From Sulfurimonas sp. (lineage in GTDB: Bacteria > Campylobacterota > Campylobacteria > Campylobacterales > Sulfurimonadaceae), in assembly GCA_021157485.1 (NCBI GenBank), contig JAGGWO010000170.1, positions 1 through 6,073 of the forward strand: 6,073 nt of DNA, in the 5' to 3' direction. How positions within the stretch are numbered: the stretch's first letter is position 1; each line of letters begins with the position of its first letter. The translations under genes and the position numbers were made by a program. The notes beneath the pieces were generated by a model. That model was given only the letters and a program-made list of their open reading frames with translations. It was not told the DNA's origin and did no database searches. Shown piece by piece: positions 1 to 5,611 of this stretch.

Positions 1-774
1 GATACTCTTTACATAGAATCGACATATGGTGATCGTAATCATAAAAGTATAGATGATTCTGTAGATGAATTTAAAGATATTGTTGTTAAAACATTAACCA
101 ATGGTGGTAATGTTTTGATTCCATCTTTTGCAGTTGAAAGAACACAAGAAATTTTATGTATATTAAAGTCAATGTACAAGAGTGGTGAACTACCAAGATG
201 TAGAATCTTTTTAGATAGTCCTATGGCTATTCGTGCAACACGAGTTTATAATAAGTATGCAGATGAACTTAGTGTTTTTTGTCAAAACTTTCTTAAAGAA
301 GATGGTTCTGTATTTGATTTTCCTCATCTGAAATTTGCAAGGACTAGAGAGGATTCAATGAAGATAAATGGGATTCAAAGTGGTGCAATTATAATAGCTG
401 GAAGTGGGATGTGTAATGGTGGTCGTATTTTACATCACTTCAAACATAATTTATGGAACAGAAAAAATGCTGTTATGTTTGTTGGATTTCAAGCTAAAGG
501 AACAATGGGACGCAATATTGTAGAAGGTGCAAAATTTATTCATCTCTATAATGAGAAAATAAATATTAATGCAAGTATACATACAATAAATGGTTTTTCA
601 GCTCATGCTGATCAGAGTGAATTAATTGGATGGATGAAAAATTTCCAAAGACTTGATAAGATTTTTTTAATTCACGGGGAAGAGGAGAAACAGCTTATAT
701 TTAAAGAAGAAATCATGAAGCAACTTCATAAAAAAGCACATATTGTCAATAGTGGCGAAGAAATTTTTATTTAA
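1..774 (+). CDS. beta-CASP metallo-beta-lactamase-fold RNase/exonuclease, C-terminal part (5' truncated by window)
   Basis: The frame is open from base 1, so the gene starts upstream; 257 codons are visible. The protein belongs to the beta-CASP branch of metallo-beta-lactamases (CPSF73/YSH1-like), zinc-dependent nucleases acting mainly on RNA in the cytoplasm. Window residues 4-12 read YIESTYGDR, holding motif A (Glu6). Next come IPSFAVERTQE (40-50), LDSPMA (71-76), GSGMCNGGRILHH (134-146) and GFQAKGTMGR. Motif B is FSAHAD (His202) and motif C is LIHGEEE (His225), where DNA-specific family members would usually have Val. The HxHxDH zinc site and motif 4 Asp should lie in the missing N-terminal half of about 200 residues. 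The visible part is intact. A TTG at 115 could serve as a start but falls inside the conserved domain and is not the real one. The exact substrate cannot be told from sequence. The 69-aa gene follows after 39 bp. Confidence 0.9.
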   Translation, partial: DTLYIESTYGDRNHKSIDDSVDEFKDIVVKTLTNGGNVLIPSFAVERTQEILCILKSMYKSGELPRCRIFLDSPMAIRATRVYNKYADELSVFCQNFLKEDGSVFDFPHLKFARTREDSMKINGIQSGAIIIAGSGMCNGGRILHHFKHNLWNRKNAVMFVGFQAKGTMGRNIVEGAKFIHLYNEKININASIHTINGFSAHADQSELIGWMKNFQRLDKIFLIHGEEEKQLIFKEEIMKQLHKKAHIVNSGEEIFI

Positions 775-775
775 T

Positions 776-781
776 TATAAT
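776..781 (+). promoter_or_regulatory. possible -10 box upstream of the 69-aa gene
   Basis: A perfect TATAAT starts two bases after the stop of the nuclease gene. Transcription would begin near 788, about 26 bases before the ATG at 814, leaving room for the AAAGGAT ribosome site at 802-808. There is no recognisable -35 box, which is usual for sigma70 promoters of this phylum. The region is so AT-rich that a chance match is quite possible, and read-through from the upstream gene is an equally good explanation. Three perfect TAAAA units follow at 786-800. Confidence 0.35.
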
Positions 782-813
782 CTGATAAAATAAAATAAAA
801 TAAAGGATAAAGA

Positions 814-1023
814 ATGGATGCAATACAAAAAGAGTTAGAGAGTAGAAAATCTGAGATAAAAACGGAGATGGAACTACTTTTTAAGGCAAATATGAAAATT
901 ACTGATTGGGATGTACCTGAAGCTGATGATAATGAAGCAGCAAAGATTATTTTAAATATTTTACAAGAAACGCTTGATGAAATTAAAGTAAACGTGCTTG
1001 ATGGTAAATATGATTATTATTAA
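814..1023 (+). CDS. small acidic protein of unknown function (69 aa)
   Basis: I do not recognise this family. A good ribosome site, AAAGGAT at 802-808, lies five bases before the ATG, which supports a real gene and this start. The protein has 17 Asp/Glu against 9 Lys/Arg, no Cys, no signal peptide and no membrane segment, so it should be soluble and cytoplasmic. Residues 1-28 look like a charged amphipathic helix, then a DWDVPEADD linker (31-39), then a second helix at about 40-60 with regularly spaced Ile/Leu; the end is YDYY. Two helices joined by an acidic turn could form a hairpin or a dimer, but that is inference. It follows the beta-CASP nuclease on the same strand by 39 bp and may be co-transcribed with it or use the TATAAT at 776. 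A hairpin downstream (1055-1081) closes the unit. Confidence 0.75.
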   Translation: MDAIQKELESRKSEIKTEMELLFKANMKITDWDVPEADDNEAAKIILNILQETLDEIKVNVLDGKYDYY

Positions 1024-1054
1024 AGTTTAGGGGTAGTTTACGCGTGTACTTAAT

Positions 1055-1081
1055 AAAGGCTGGTTACTTAAACCAGCTTTT
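1055..1081. terminator. bidirectional intrinsic terminator between the 69-aa gene and dnaJ
   Basis: A perfect 7-bp stem, GCTGGTT (1059-1065) with AACCAGC (1071-1077), surrounds the loop ACTTA. It extends by one G-U and three A-U pairs to AAAG on the left and TTTT on the right. Read on the plus strand, the stem is followed by T at 1078-1081; read on the minus strand it is followed by CTTTATT. Each T run is short, so efficiency may be modest. The right arm and loop lie within the last codons and stop of dnaJ (SWFK-stop), so the hairpin serves two convergent transcripts. Confidence 0.65.
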
Positions 1082-2197
1082 CATAGTACCTATTGCAGAA
1101 TCTAAGACAGTTTGATGAGGTTTAGACTCTTCTATGCCAAACGAACCCTGTAGTTTATTTAGCATATCTTTTTGCTCATCATTTAGTTTCTTAGGGTAAG
1201 TTATATCTACTTGAGCGATTAAATCACCTTTACCGTGACCATGAACATCTTCAATACCTTCACCTCTAAAAGTAAAGTGTTGCTTATCACGAGTACCTAT
1301 ATCAAGTTTAAGCTCTAGCTCACCTGTAAGTGATGGTATAGTTAAAGTATCACCAGCAACTGCTTGAGTGAAAAACACTGGTATAGCGATATAAACATCA
1401 TTACCATCTCTTTGGAAGTGTTTATCCGGTTTAACTGTAAAAGTAACATAAAGGTCACCACGAGTACCGCGTTTACCGATGTTACCTTTTCCTGAAACTC
1501 TTAAGCGGTTATCAGAGTCAATACCTGCTGGGATCTTTACACTGACTGTTTCTCTAACTTCTTCATATCCTGCACCACGACAGCTTTTACATTTGTCAGT
1601 TGCTGCACTACCAGTTCCTTGACAAGTTGGACATGTTTGAGAGAAAGTCATGAAGCCCTGTTTCATGTAAACTTGACCTTGACCTTTACAATCTTTACAA
1701 GTAGAAAGTTTACCGTTTTTAGCACCAGTTCCTTTACAATCTTTACACGCTTTTTTGTAAGTAAACTCTATCTCTTTTTCAACTCCAAAGATAGCTTCAT
1801 GGAAACTAATGTACATATCTACATTCATATCGAGTGGATACTTTTCCATATCTGCAGGATTTTGACGACGACGTGAGCCACCGCCTCCGCCAAATCCGTT
1901 AAACATCTCTTCAAACATAGAACCTAAGTCATCAAAACCACCAGATGAACGGCCGCCACCGCCACCCATACCTTGAAGTCCCTCTTTCCCATAACGGTCG
2001 TAAATACTTTTTTGTTTCTCATCACTCAGACACTGATATGCTTCATTACAAAGTTTAAATTTGTGTTCTGCATCTGCATCACCTGCGTTTTTATCAGGGT
2101 GATATTTCTTAGCCATTGCTCTATATGCTTTTTTAATAGTTGTTTTATCTGCGTTTTGTGATACTTCTAATATTTCGTAGTAGCTTAAATCTTCCAT
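1064..2197 (-). CDS. dnaJ: chaperone protein DnaJ (Hsp40), type I
   Basis: This is a cytoplasmic co-chaperone that delivers unfolded proteins to DnaK and stimulates its ATPase. At 377 aa it has the normal length and the full type I layout. The J domain covers about residues 4-70 with the HPD motif at 33-35. A Gly/Phe-rich linker spans about 76-108. The zinc region holds four CxxCxGxG repeats (Cys 151/154, 167/170, 189/192, 203/206), then come the C-terminal substrate-binding domains and a dimerisation tail. The ATG is preceded by GGAAG three bases upstream, a close but usable ribosome site; another ATG 10 bases further up is out of frame. dnaK and grpE are not adjacent. The gene is transcribed away from mltA from its own TATAAT (2229-2234). 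I saw no CIRCE or HAIR heat-shock operator upstream. The Gly-rich segment is more GC-rich than its surroundings, as expected from Gly codons. Confidence 0.97.
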   Translation of the reverse strand: MEDLSYYEILEVSQNADKTTIKKAYRAMAKKYHPDKNAGDADAEHKFKLCNEAYQCLSDEKQKSIYDRYGKEGLQGMGGGGGRSSGGFDDLGSMFEEMFNGFGGGGGSRRRQNPADMEKYPLDMNVDMYISFHEAIFGVEKEIEFTYKKACKDCKGTGAKNGKLSTCKDCKGQGQVYMKQGFMTFSQTCPTCQGTGSAATDKCKSCRGAGYEEVRETVSVKIPAGIDSDNRLRVSGKGNIGKRGTRGDLYVTFTVKPDKHFQRDGNDVYIAIPVFFTQAVAGDTLTIPSLTGELELKLDIGTRDKQHFTFRGEGIEDVHGHGKGDLIAQVDITYPKKLNDEQKDMLNKLQGSFGIEESKPHQTVLDSAIGTMKSWFK

Positions 2198-2228
2198 TTT
2201 CTTCCATACGTATTAAATAATTTTTGGA

Positions 2229-2234
2229 ATTATA
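2229..2234 (-). promoter_or_regulatory. -10 box of the dnaJ promoter
   Basis: The minus strand reads TATAAT here, preceded by GGG, which puts a G at the extended -10 position. Transcription would start near 2222, giving a leader of about 25 bases before the dnaJ ATG. At a 17-bp spacing the -35 hexamer reads GAAAGG, not consensus; lack of a -35 box is normal for sigma70 in Campylobacterota. No other box in the gap fits dnaJ better. Confidence 0.6.
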
Positions 2235-2269
2235 CCCTATTATTTATCCTCCCTTTCTTAGTCTTTAGC

Positions 2270-2275
2270 TATAAT
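2270..2275 (+). promoter_or_regulatory. -10 box of the mltA-recR-pldA operon, placed for a leaderless start
   Basis: A perfect TATAAT is preceded by TTTAGC, giving a G at the extended -10 position, and by a T-rich pyrimidine stretch (about 2240-2266) like that of campylobacterotal sigma70 promoters. Only seven bases (2276-2282) separate it from the mltA ATG at 2283, so the first transcribed base should be the A of the ATG or one or two bases before it. No Shine-Dalgarno sequence fits in that space. The box lies 35 bp from the opposed dnaJ -10 box. Confidence 0.65.
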
Positions 2276-2282
2276 CCCTTTC

Positions 2283-3377
2283 ATGAAACAAATACTCTAT
2301 TTTTTACTATCTATTTTTATATTTTTAGGCTGTTCTAAAGAGCCGAGAGTGATGTTTGACACACTTCCTCAAACGCAGCTTTTAGAGAGTAGTTTCTCTT
2401 CTCTTCCAAATTGGGAAAATGAAAATTATGATGAGATTATATACTCATTTATGAATAATTGCAGAGCTAAAAAAAGTATAGATATTTATCACAATCTCTG
2501 TTCTACGTCACAAAATATCAGAGATTCAAAAGAGTTTATTGAAAATAATTTTACTCCATATATGATTGAGAGTTTGGATAAAAATAAAGAGAGTATCTTG
2601 ACTGGGTATTATGAACCAGAACTTCGTGGTTCATTTACAAAAAGTGAAATTTATCAATATCCAATTTACGGGGTACCAAAAGATTTAATAACTGTTGATT
2701 TAAGTTCTATCTATCCGGATTTAAAAAACTATAGACTTCGTGGTAGATTAGATGGAAACAGGGTGATTCCATACTACTCACGAGAAGAGTTAAGTAAGAG
2801 AGATATAAACGCAGAGATAATATGTTATTGTGATTCTAAAATTGATAAGTTCTTTTTAGAAGTGCAGGGCTCAGGAAGAGTTACCTTAGATAACGGAGAG
2901 ACTATTTTTATAGGTTTTGGTAATCAAAATGGTCATAAGTATAGCTCAATTGGGAAATACTTAGTCAAGAGTGGTGAGATATCAAAAGAGGATATTTCAC
3001 TGCAGAGTATCAGAGAGTGGTTTAAACTGAATCCTTCAAGAGTTGATGAAGTTTTAAACCATAATAGCTCAGTAGTCTTTTTTACTTCAAGAGATAAAGC
3101 TGCAACTGGTTCACTTGGTATAGTACTTCATCCTCTGCGTTCAATAGCAGTAGATAGAAGATATATACCTCTAGGAAGTATGGTTTATGTAAGTGCAAAA
3201 AATTCATATGAGAGAGTGGCTTTTGCTCAAGATACTGGTGGAGCTATCAAGGGAGCTGTTAGAGCTGATATGTTCTTAGGTTTTGGTGAGGAAGCTGGTG
3301 AGATAGCAGGTGAATTAAAAGCACCACTAAAACTTTGGATACTTCTTCCAAAAGATAAGGTGAAAAGTAAAATATGA
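2283..3377 (+). CDS. mltA: membrane-bound lytic murein transglycosylase A (MltA), lipoprotein
   Basis: The enzyme cleaves the MurNAc-GlcNAc bond of peptidoglycan with formation of 1,6-anhydro-MurNAc, acting in the periplasm from a lipid anchor. Residues 1-17 form a lipoprotein signal with lipobox FLGC (Cys17). The MltA domain includes LTGYYEPELRGS (106-117), YRLRGRLDGNRVIPYYSREEL (150-170) and FLEVQGSGRV (191-200). The C-terminal 3D domain holds the three Asp residues that name it: Asp291 (AVDRRYIPLGS), Asp317 (QDTGGAIKG) and Asp329 (RADMFLGFG). The catalytic acid is expected among these, by analogy with E. coli MltA. The length, 364 aa, is normal. The ATG at 2283 is the only usable start: an in-frame TAG lies at 2259 and the next ATG falls after the lipobox. 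There is no ribosome site, and the -10 box ends seven bases upstream. The gene opens an operon and overlaps recR by 4 bp. Confidence 0.95.
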   Translation: MKQILYFLLSIFIFLGCSKEPRVMFDTLPQTQLLESSFSSLPNWENENYDEIIYSFMNNCRAKKSIDIYHNLCSTSQNIRDSKEFIENNFTPYMIESLDKNKESILTGYYEPELRGSFTKSEIYQYPIYGVPKDLITVDLSSIYPDLKNYRLRGRLDGNRVIPYYSREELSKRDINAEIICYCDSKIDKFFLEVQGSGRVTLDNGETIFIGFGNQNGHKYSSIGKYLVKSGEISKEDISLQSIREWFKLNPSRVDEVLNHNSSVVFFTSRDKAATGSLGIVLHPLRSIAVDRRYIPLGSMVYVSAKNSYERVAFAQDTGGAIKGAVRADMFLGFGEEAGEIAGELKAPLKLWILLPKDKVKSKI

Positions 3378-3943
3378 ATCGCTCCCTAGAAAAATTTAAC
3401 CGTTTAGTCGATGCACTACAAGAACTTCCAACAGTTGGTAAAAAATCAGCAACAAGACTTGCTTATCATATGGTAATGAATGATAGTTATGTTGGTATAA
3501 AAATATCTCACGCTATTGAAGATGCACTAGGAAGTCTGAAAAAATGTAGAGTATGTGGTGGAATGAGTGAAGATGAACTCTGTTATGTCTGTTCTGATGA
3601 GAGACGTGATGATACTTTTCTTTGTATAGTTGAAAACGCAAAGGATATTTTACTGCTTGAAGAGAATGGACTTTTTGATGGAAAATATTTTGTACTTGAT
3701 TCTCTCGATGAGTTAAGTATCTCTCATTTGGAGAGTATTGTTGAATCAGGTGTCAGCGAAGTACTTTTTGCTCTTACTCCATCTATTGCAAATGATGCAG
3801 TCATTCTTTACATTGAAGATAAATTAAATGATTATGATATCAATTTTTCAAAAATTGCCCAAGGTGTTCCAACAGGTGTAAGTTTAGAAAATATCGACCT
3901 CTTGTCGCTTACTAGAGCATTAGAAGATAGGGTTAGGGTTTAG
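3374..3943 (+). CDS. recR: recombination mediator protein RecR
   Basis: RecR works with RecO (and RecF where present) to load RecA on gapped or SSB-coated DNA during recombinational repair, in the cytoplasm. At 189 aa it is of usual length. Visible parts in order: an N-terminal helix-hairpin-helix (LQELPTVGKKSATRLAYHM, 15-33), a C4 zinc finger (Cys58/61 and Cys70/73, CRVCGG and CYVC), a Toprim domain beginning around LCIVE (Glu87) and containing ALTPSIANDA (133-142), and the C-terminal GVPTGVSLENIDLLSLTRAL (164-183) typical of the family. Its ATG overlaps the mltA stop as ATGA, which points to translational coupling. The nearest ribosome-site-like bases, AAGG at 3357-3360, are rather far away (13 bases). 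pldA begins directly after the stop codon. Confidence 0.96.
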   Translation: MNRSLEKFNRLVDALQELPTVGKKSATRLAYHMVMNDSYVGIKISHAIEDALGSLKKCRVCGGMSEDELCYVCSDERRDDTFLCIVENAKDILLLEENGLFDGKYFVLDSLDELSISHLESIVESGVSEVLFALTPSIANDAVILYIEDKLNDYDINFSKIAQGVPTGVSLENIDLLSLTRALEDRVRV

Positions 3944-4816
3944 ATGAAGTTTTTATTTTTATTACTTTTTTTATATGGATTACTTTTTGCAGAAAAAGAT
4001 TTTGATATAGAGAATATAAAGAGTGACAAATCAAAAATCAGTATGCAAGAGTGGTTTGATGATAAATTTACTTTGAAGCCATATAGGGTAAATTATCTAC
4101 TGCCATATGGCTATGCAGATAAAGCATATAGTGCTAATGTGCCAAATACGGTTGAGTATAAAAATATAGAAGCTGAGATACAGGTAAGTTTGAAGTTGAA
4201 AATTGCACAAGATCTTTTTGGGTTTAATGAGAGATACTATGTCTCTTATACTCATCAAGCTTTTTGGCAAATATATATAGAATCAGCGCCATTTAGAGAA
4301 AATCTATATAATCCTGAAGGGTTTGTCGTATTTCCTGTAAATGATAATGATTCATCATTTAATCTACGTTCAGTTAAGTTTGCAATAGCCCATAAATCAA
4401 ATGGACAACCAGATACTTCCGATGTAACATTTAGTGCAAATCAAACTATAGGAAATCTTTCAAGAAGTGTAAATTATATTTATTCTACTTTTCGCTTTCA
4501 GCATGAGACTCTTATTTCTGATTTAACACTTTGGATTCCATTTCCAGAAGATGAAGAGACTAGTGACAACTATGATTTAATGGATTACACAGGATATACA
4601 AGTCTAAAATTCACTTATTTTTTAAATGAGCATATGTTTACTCTAATGGGAAGAGGTAATCCATCTACTCTAAAAGGTGCGATGGAAGCAACATATTCAT
4701 ATCCACTGATACACAATAACCTTTTTATAAAAGTTTTTAGTGGATATGGAGAAAGTTTAATAGACTATAACAATTACATCACTAAATTTTCTATTGGGTT
4801 TAGTTTTTCAAGATAG
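3944..4816 (+). CDS. pldA: outer membrane phospholipase A (OMPLA / PldA)
   Basis: This is a calcium-dependent phospholipase A1/A2, a 12-stranded beta-barrel that dimerises in the outer membrane and hydrolyses phospholipids misplaced to the outer leaflet. The signal peptide is MKFLFLLLFLYGLLFA (1-16). Family matches are SYTHQAFWQIYIESAPFREN (101-120), the active-site AHKSNG (His150, Ser152; His142 and Ser144 in E. coli), SRSVNYIY (173-180) with Asn177 as likely partner of E. coli Asn156, and GYGESLIDYN (267-276), which I recall as nearly identical in E. coli. The Ser-to-Asn distance is 25 residues against 12 in E. coli, so there is an insertion. The C-terminus is FSFSR, not the usual terminal Phe of outer-membrane barrels. 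The ATG follows the recR TAG with no gap; AGGG at 3935-3938 is a fair ribosome site. Length is 290 aa, normal for the family. Confidence 0.93.
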   Translation: MKFLFLLLFLYGLLFAEKDFDIENIKSDKSKISMQEWFDDKFTLKPYRVNYLLPYGYADKAYSANVPNTVEYKNIEAEIQVSLKLKIAQDLFGFNERYYVSYTHQAFWQIYIESAPFRENLYNPEGFVVFPVNDNDSSFNLRSVKFAIAHKSNGQPDTSDVTFSANQTIGNLSRSVNYIYSTFRFQHETLISDLTLWIPFPEDEETSDNYDLMDYTGYTSLKFTYFLNEHMFTLMGRGNPSTLKGAMEATYSYPLIHNNLFIKVFSGYGESLIDYNNYITKFSIGFSFSR

Positions 4817-4829
4817 CTATATCTTGAAA
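4806..4829. terminator. hairpin spanning both stop codons of convergent pldA and aroE
   Basis: A perfect 10-bp inverted repeat, TTTCAAGATA (4806-4815) and TATCTTGAAA (4820-4829), flanks the loop GCTA. The left arm encodes the last residues of pldA and the right arm those of aroE on the other strand. The two TAG stops abut as TAGCTA at 4814-4819. Neither side is followed by a T run and the stem is AT-rich, so it is not a textbook intrinsic terminator. It may instead protect 3' ends or separate the convergent transcripts. Confidence 0.5.
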
Positions 4830-5611
4830 CTGTGACTCATATATTTTTTGATATCCTCTTTTTTCAACTCACTATTTACAAAAAGTTCATTTGCCAAAAC
4901 ACCTTGACCTAGAAGCATATCTGCTCCATCTTTAAAAGTGATATTTTTACTTTGAGCTAGTTTTAAAAATGGTGTTAGTTTGCCATAAATTGCATCTGCT
5001 ACAAAAGATGTATTTTCTAAAGCTAAGTCTATTATCTCTTGAGGAGCAGGTAACTCTTCATCTTTGAGTCCGGCACTTGTTGTGTTTACTACAAGGTCAT
5101 ATCTTCTTACTTTAAAAGTGTCCCAAGTGAAGCACTCACAACCAATTTCTTTAAAGTATGAAAGTCTACCTTCACTTCTGTTAATAACGCTGACTTTTAT
5201 ACCATCTTGTAAAAATCTAGCCGATAAAGCTTTAGCCGTTCCACCAGCTCCAAGAATTAGAATCTCTTTAACATCTCCAAACTCCTTAATGGCAAACATA
5301 AAGCCATCTGCATCAGTGTTATAGCCTATAAGTTTTCCATTTTCATTTATGAGAGTGTTTACAACTCCAACTTTTTGAGCAAAACCACGTATCTCATCAC
5401 AAGCATTAAACGCAGCCTCTTTATGCGGAACTGTTACATTCGCTCCGCTAAGACCAAGTGAAAAAAAAGTCTCTTTTAGTTTAGTTCCATCAAGTAGATG
5501 AGTTCTTGTATAGCAAGCATCATAGTTTAGATTTTTAAAAACGCAGTTATGCATGAGAGGTGAGCGAGAGTGTGATACAGGGTCACCAAAGATAGAAAAT
5601 AGTTTTTGCAT
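4817..5611 (-). CDS. aroE: shikimate dehydrogenase (AroE)
   Basis: AroE reduces 3-dehydroshikimate to shikimate with NADPH, the fourth step of the shikimate pathway, in the cytoplasm. All key elements are visible in 264 aa, a normal length: the shikimate-binding SRS (15-17), NVTVPHKE with catalytic Lys64, VVNT with Asn85, GYNTDADG with catalytic Asp100, the nucleotide-binding loop GAGGTA (121-126), NRS (144-146) at the end of the second strand as in NADP-preferring AroE, NTTSAG (176-181), and GADMLLGQG (229-237) with Gln236. The ATG shares one base with the stop of trpE upstream (TAATG), and no strong ribosome site precedes it, so translation is probably coupled to trpE. The stop abuts that of pldA on the other strand. 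Nothing suggests loss of function. Confidence 0.96.
   Translation of the reverse strand: MQKLFSIFGDPVSHSRSPLMHNCVFKNLNYDACYTRTHLLDGTKLKETFFSLGLSGANVTVPHKEAAFNACDEIRGFAQKVGVVNTLINENGKLIGYNTDADGFMFAIKEFGDVKEILILGAGGTAKALSARFLQDGIKVSVINRSEGRLSYFKEIGCECFTWDTFKVRRYDLVVNTTSAGLKDEELPAPQEIIDLALENTSFVADAIYGKLTPFLKLAQSKNITFKDGADMLLGQGVLANELFVNSELKKEDIKKYMSHSFKI

Noticed and set aside
387..396. TATAAT-like bases inside the beta-CASP gene (ATTATAATAGC)
   Set aside because: Such matches are frequent by chance in AT-rich coding DNA and there is no gene start a short way downstream.
1619..1876. Open frame on the plus strand, antisense to dnaJ
   Set aside because: It lies opposite the zinc-finger region of dnaJ. 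Its Phe/Thr/Ser-rich translation is what complementary Cys/Lys/Gly codons give, and it resembles no known protein.
1870..1975. Local GC-rich, repeat-like stretch in dnaJ
   Set aside because: This is the codon sequence of the normal Gly/Phe-rich linker of DnaJ, not an inserted repeat or transferred DNA.
1973..2161. Open frame on the plus strand with a hydrophobic translation, looking like a small membrane protein
   Set aside because: It is antisense to the J domain of dnaJ; the Phe/Ile/Cys-rich product is the mirror of Lys/Asn/Ala codons. It has no support beyond the open frame.
2198..2282. Search for a CIRCE (HrcA) or HAIR (HspR) heat-shock operator upstream of dnaJ
   Set aside because: I saw no TTAGCACTC/GAGTGCTAA or CTTGAGT/ACTCAAG pair in the gap, so no known heat-shock operator can be claimed.
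3924..3940. Telomere-like TAGGGTTAGGG repeat at the end of recR
   Set aside because: Only two units are present; they encode the RecR C-terminus (RVRV) and supply the AGGG ribosome site for pldA. No telomeric meaning applies.
5064..5324. Open frame on the plus strand, antisense to aroE
   Set aside because: It sits fully within an intact, well-conserved aroE and its product has no recognisable domain.
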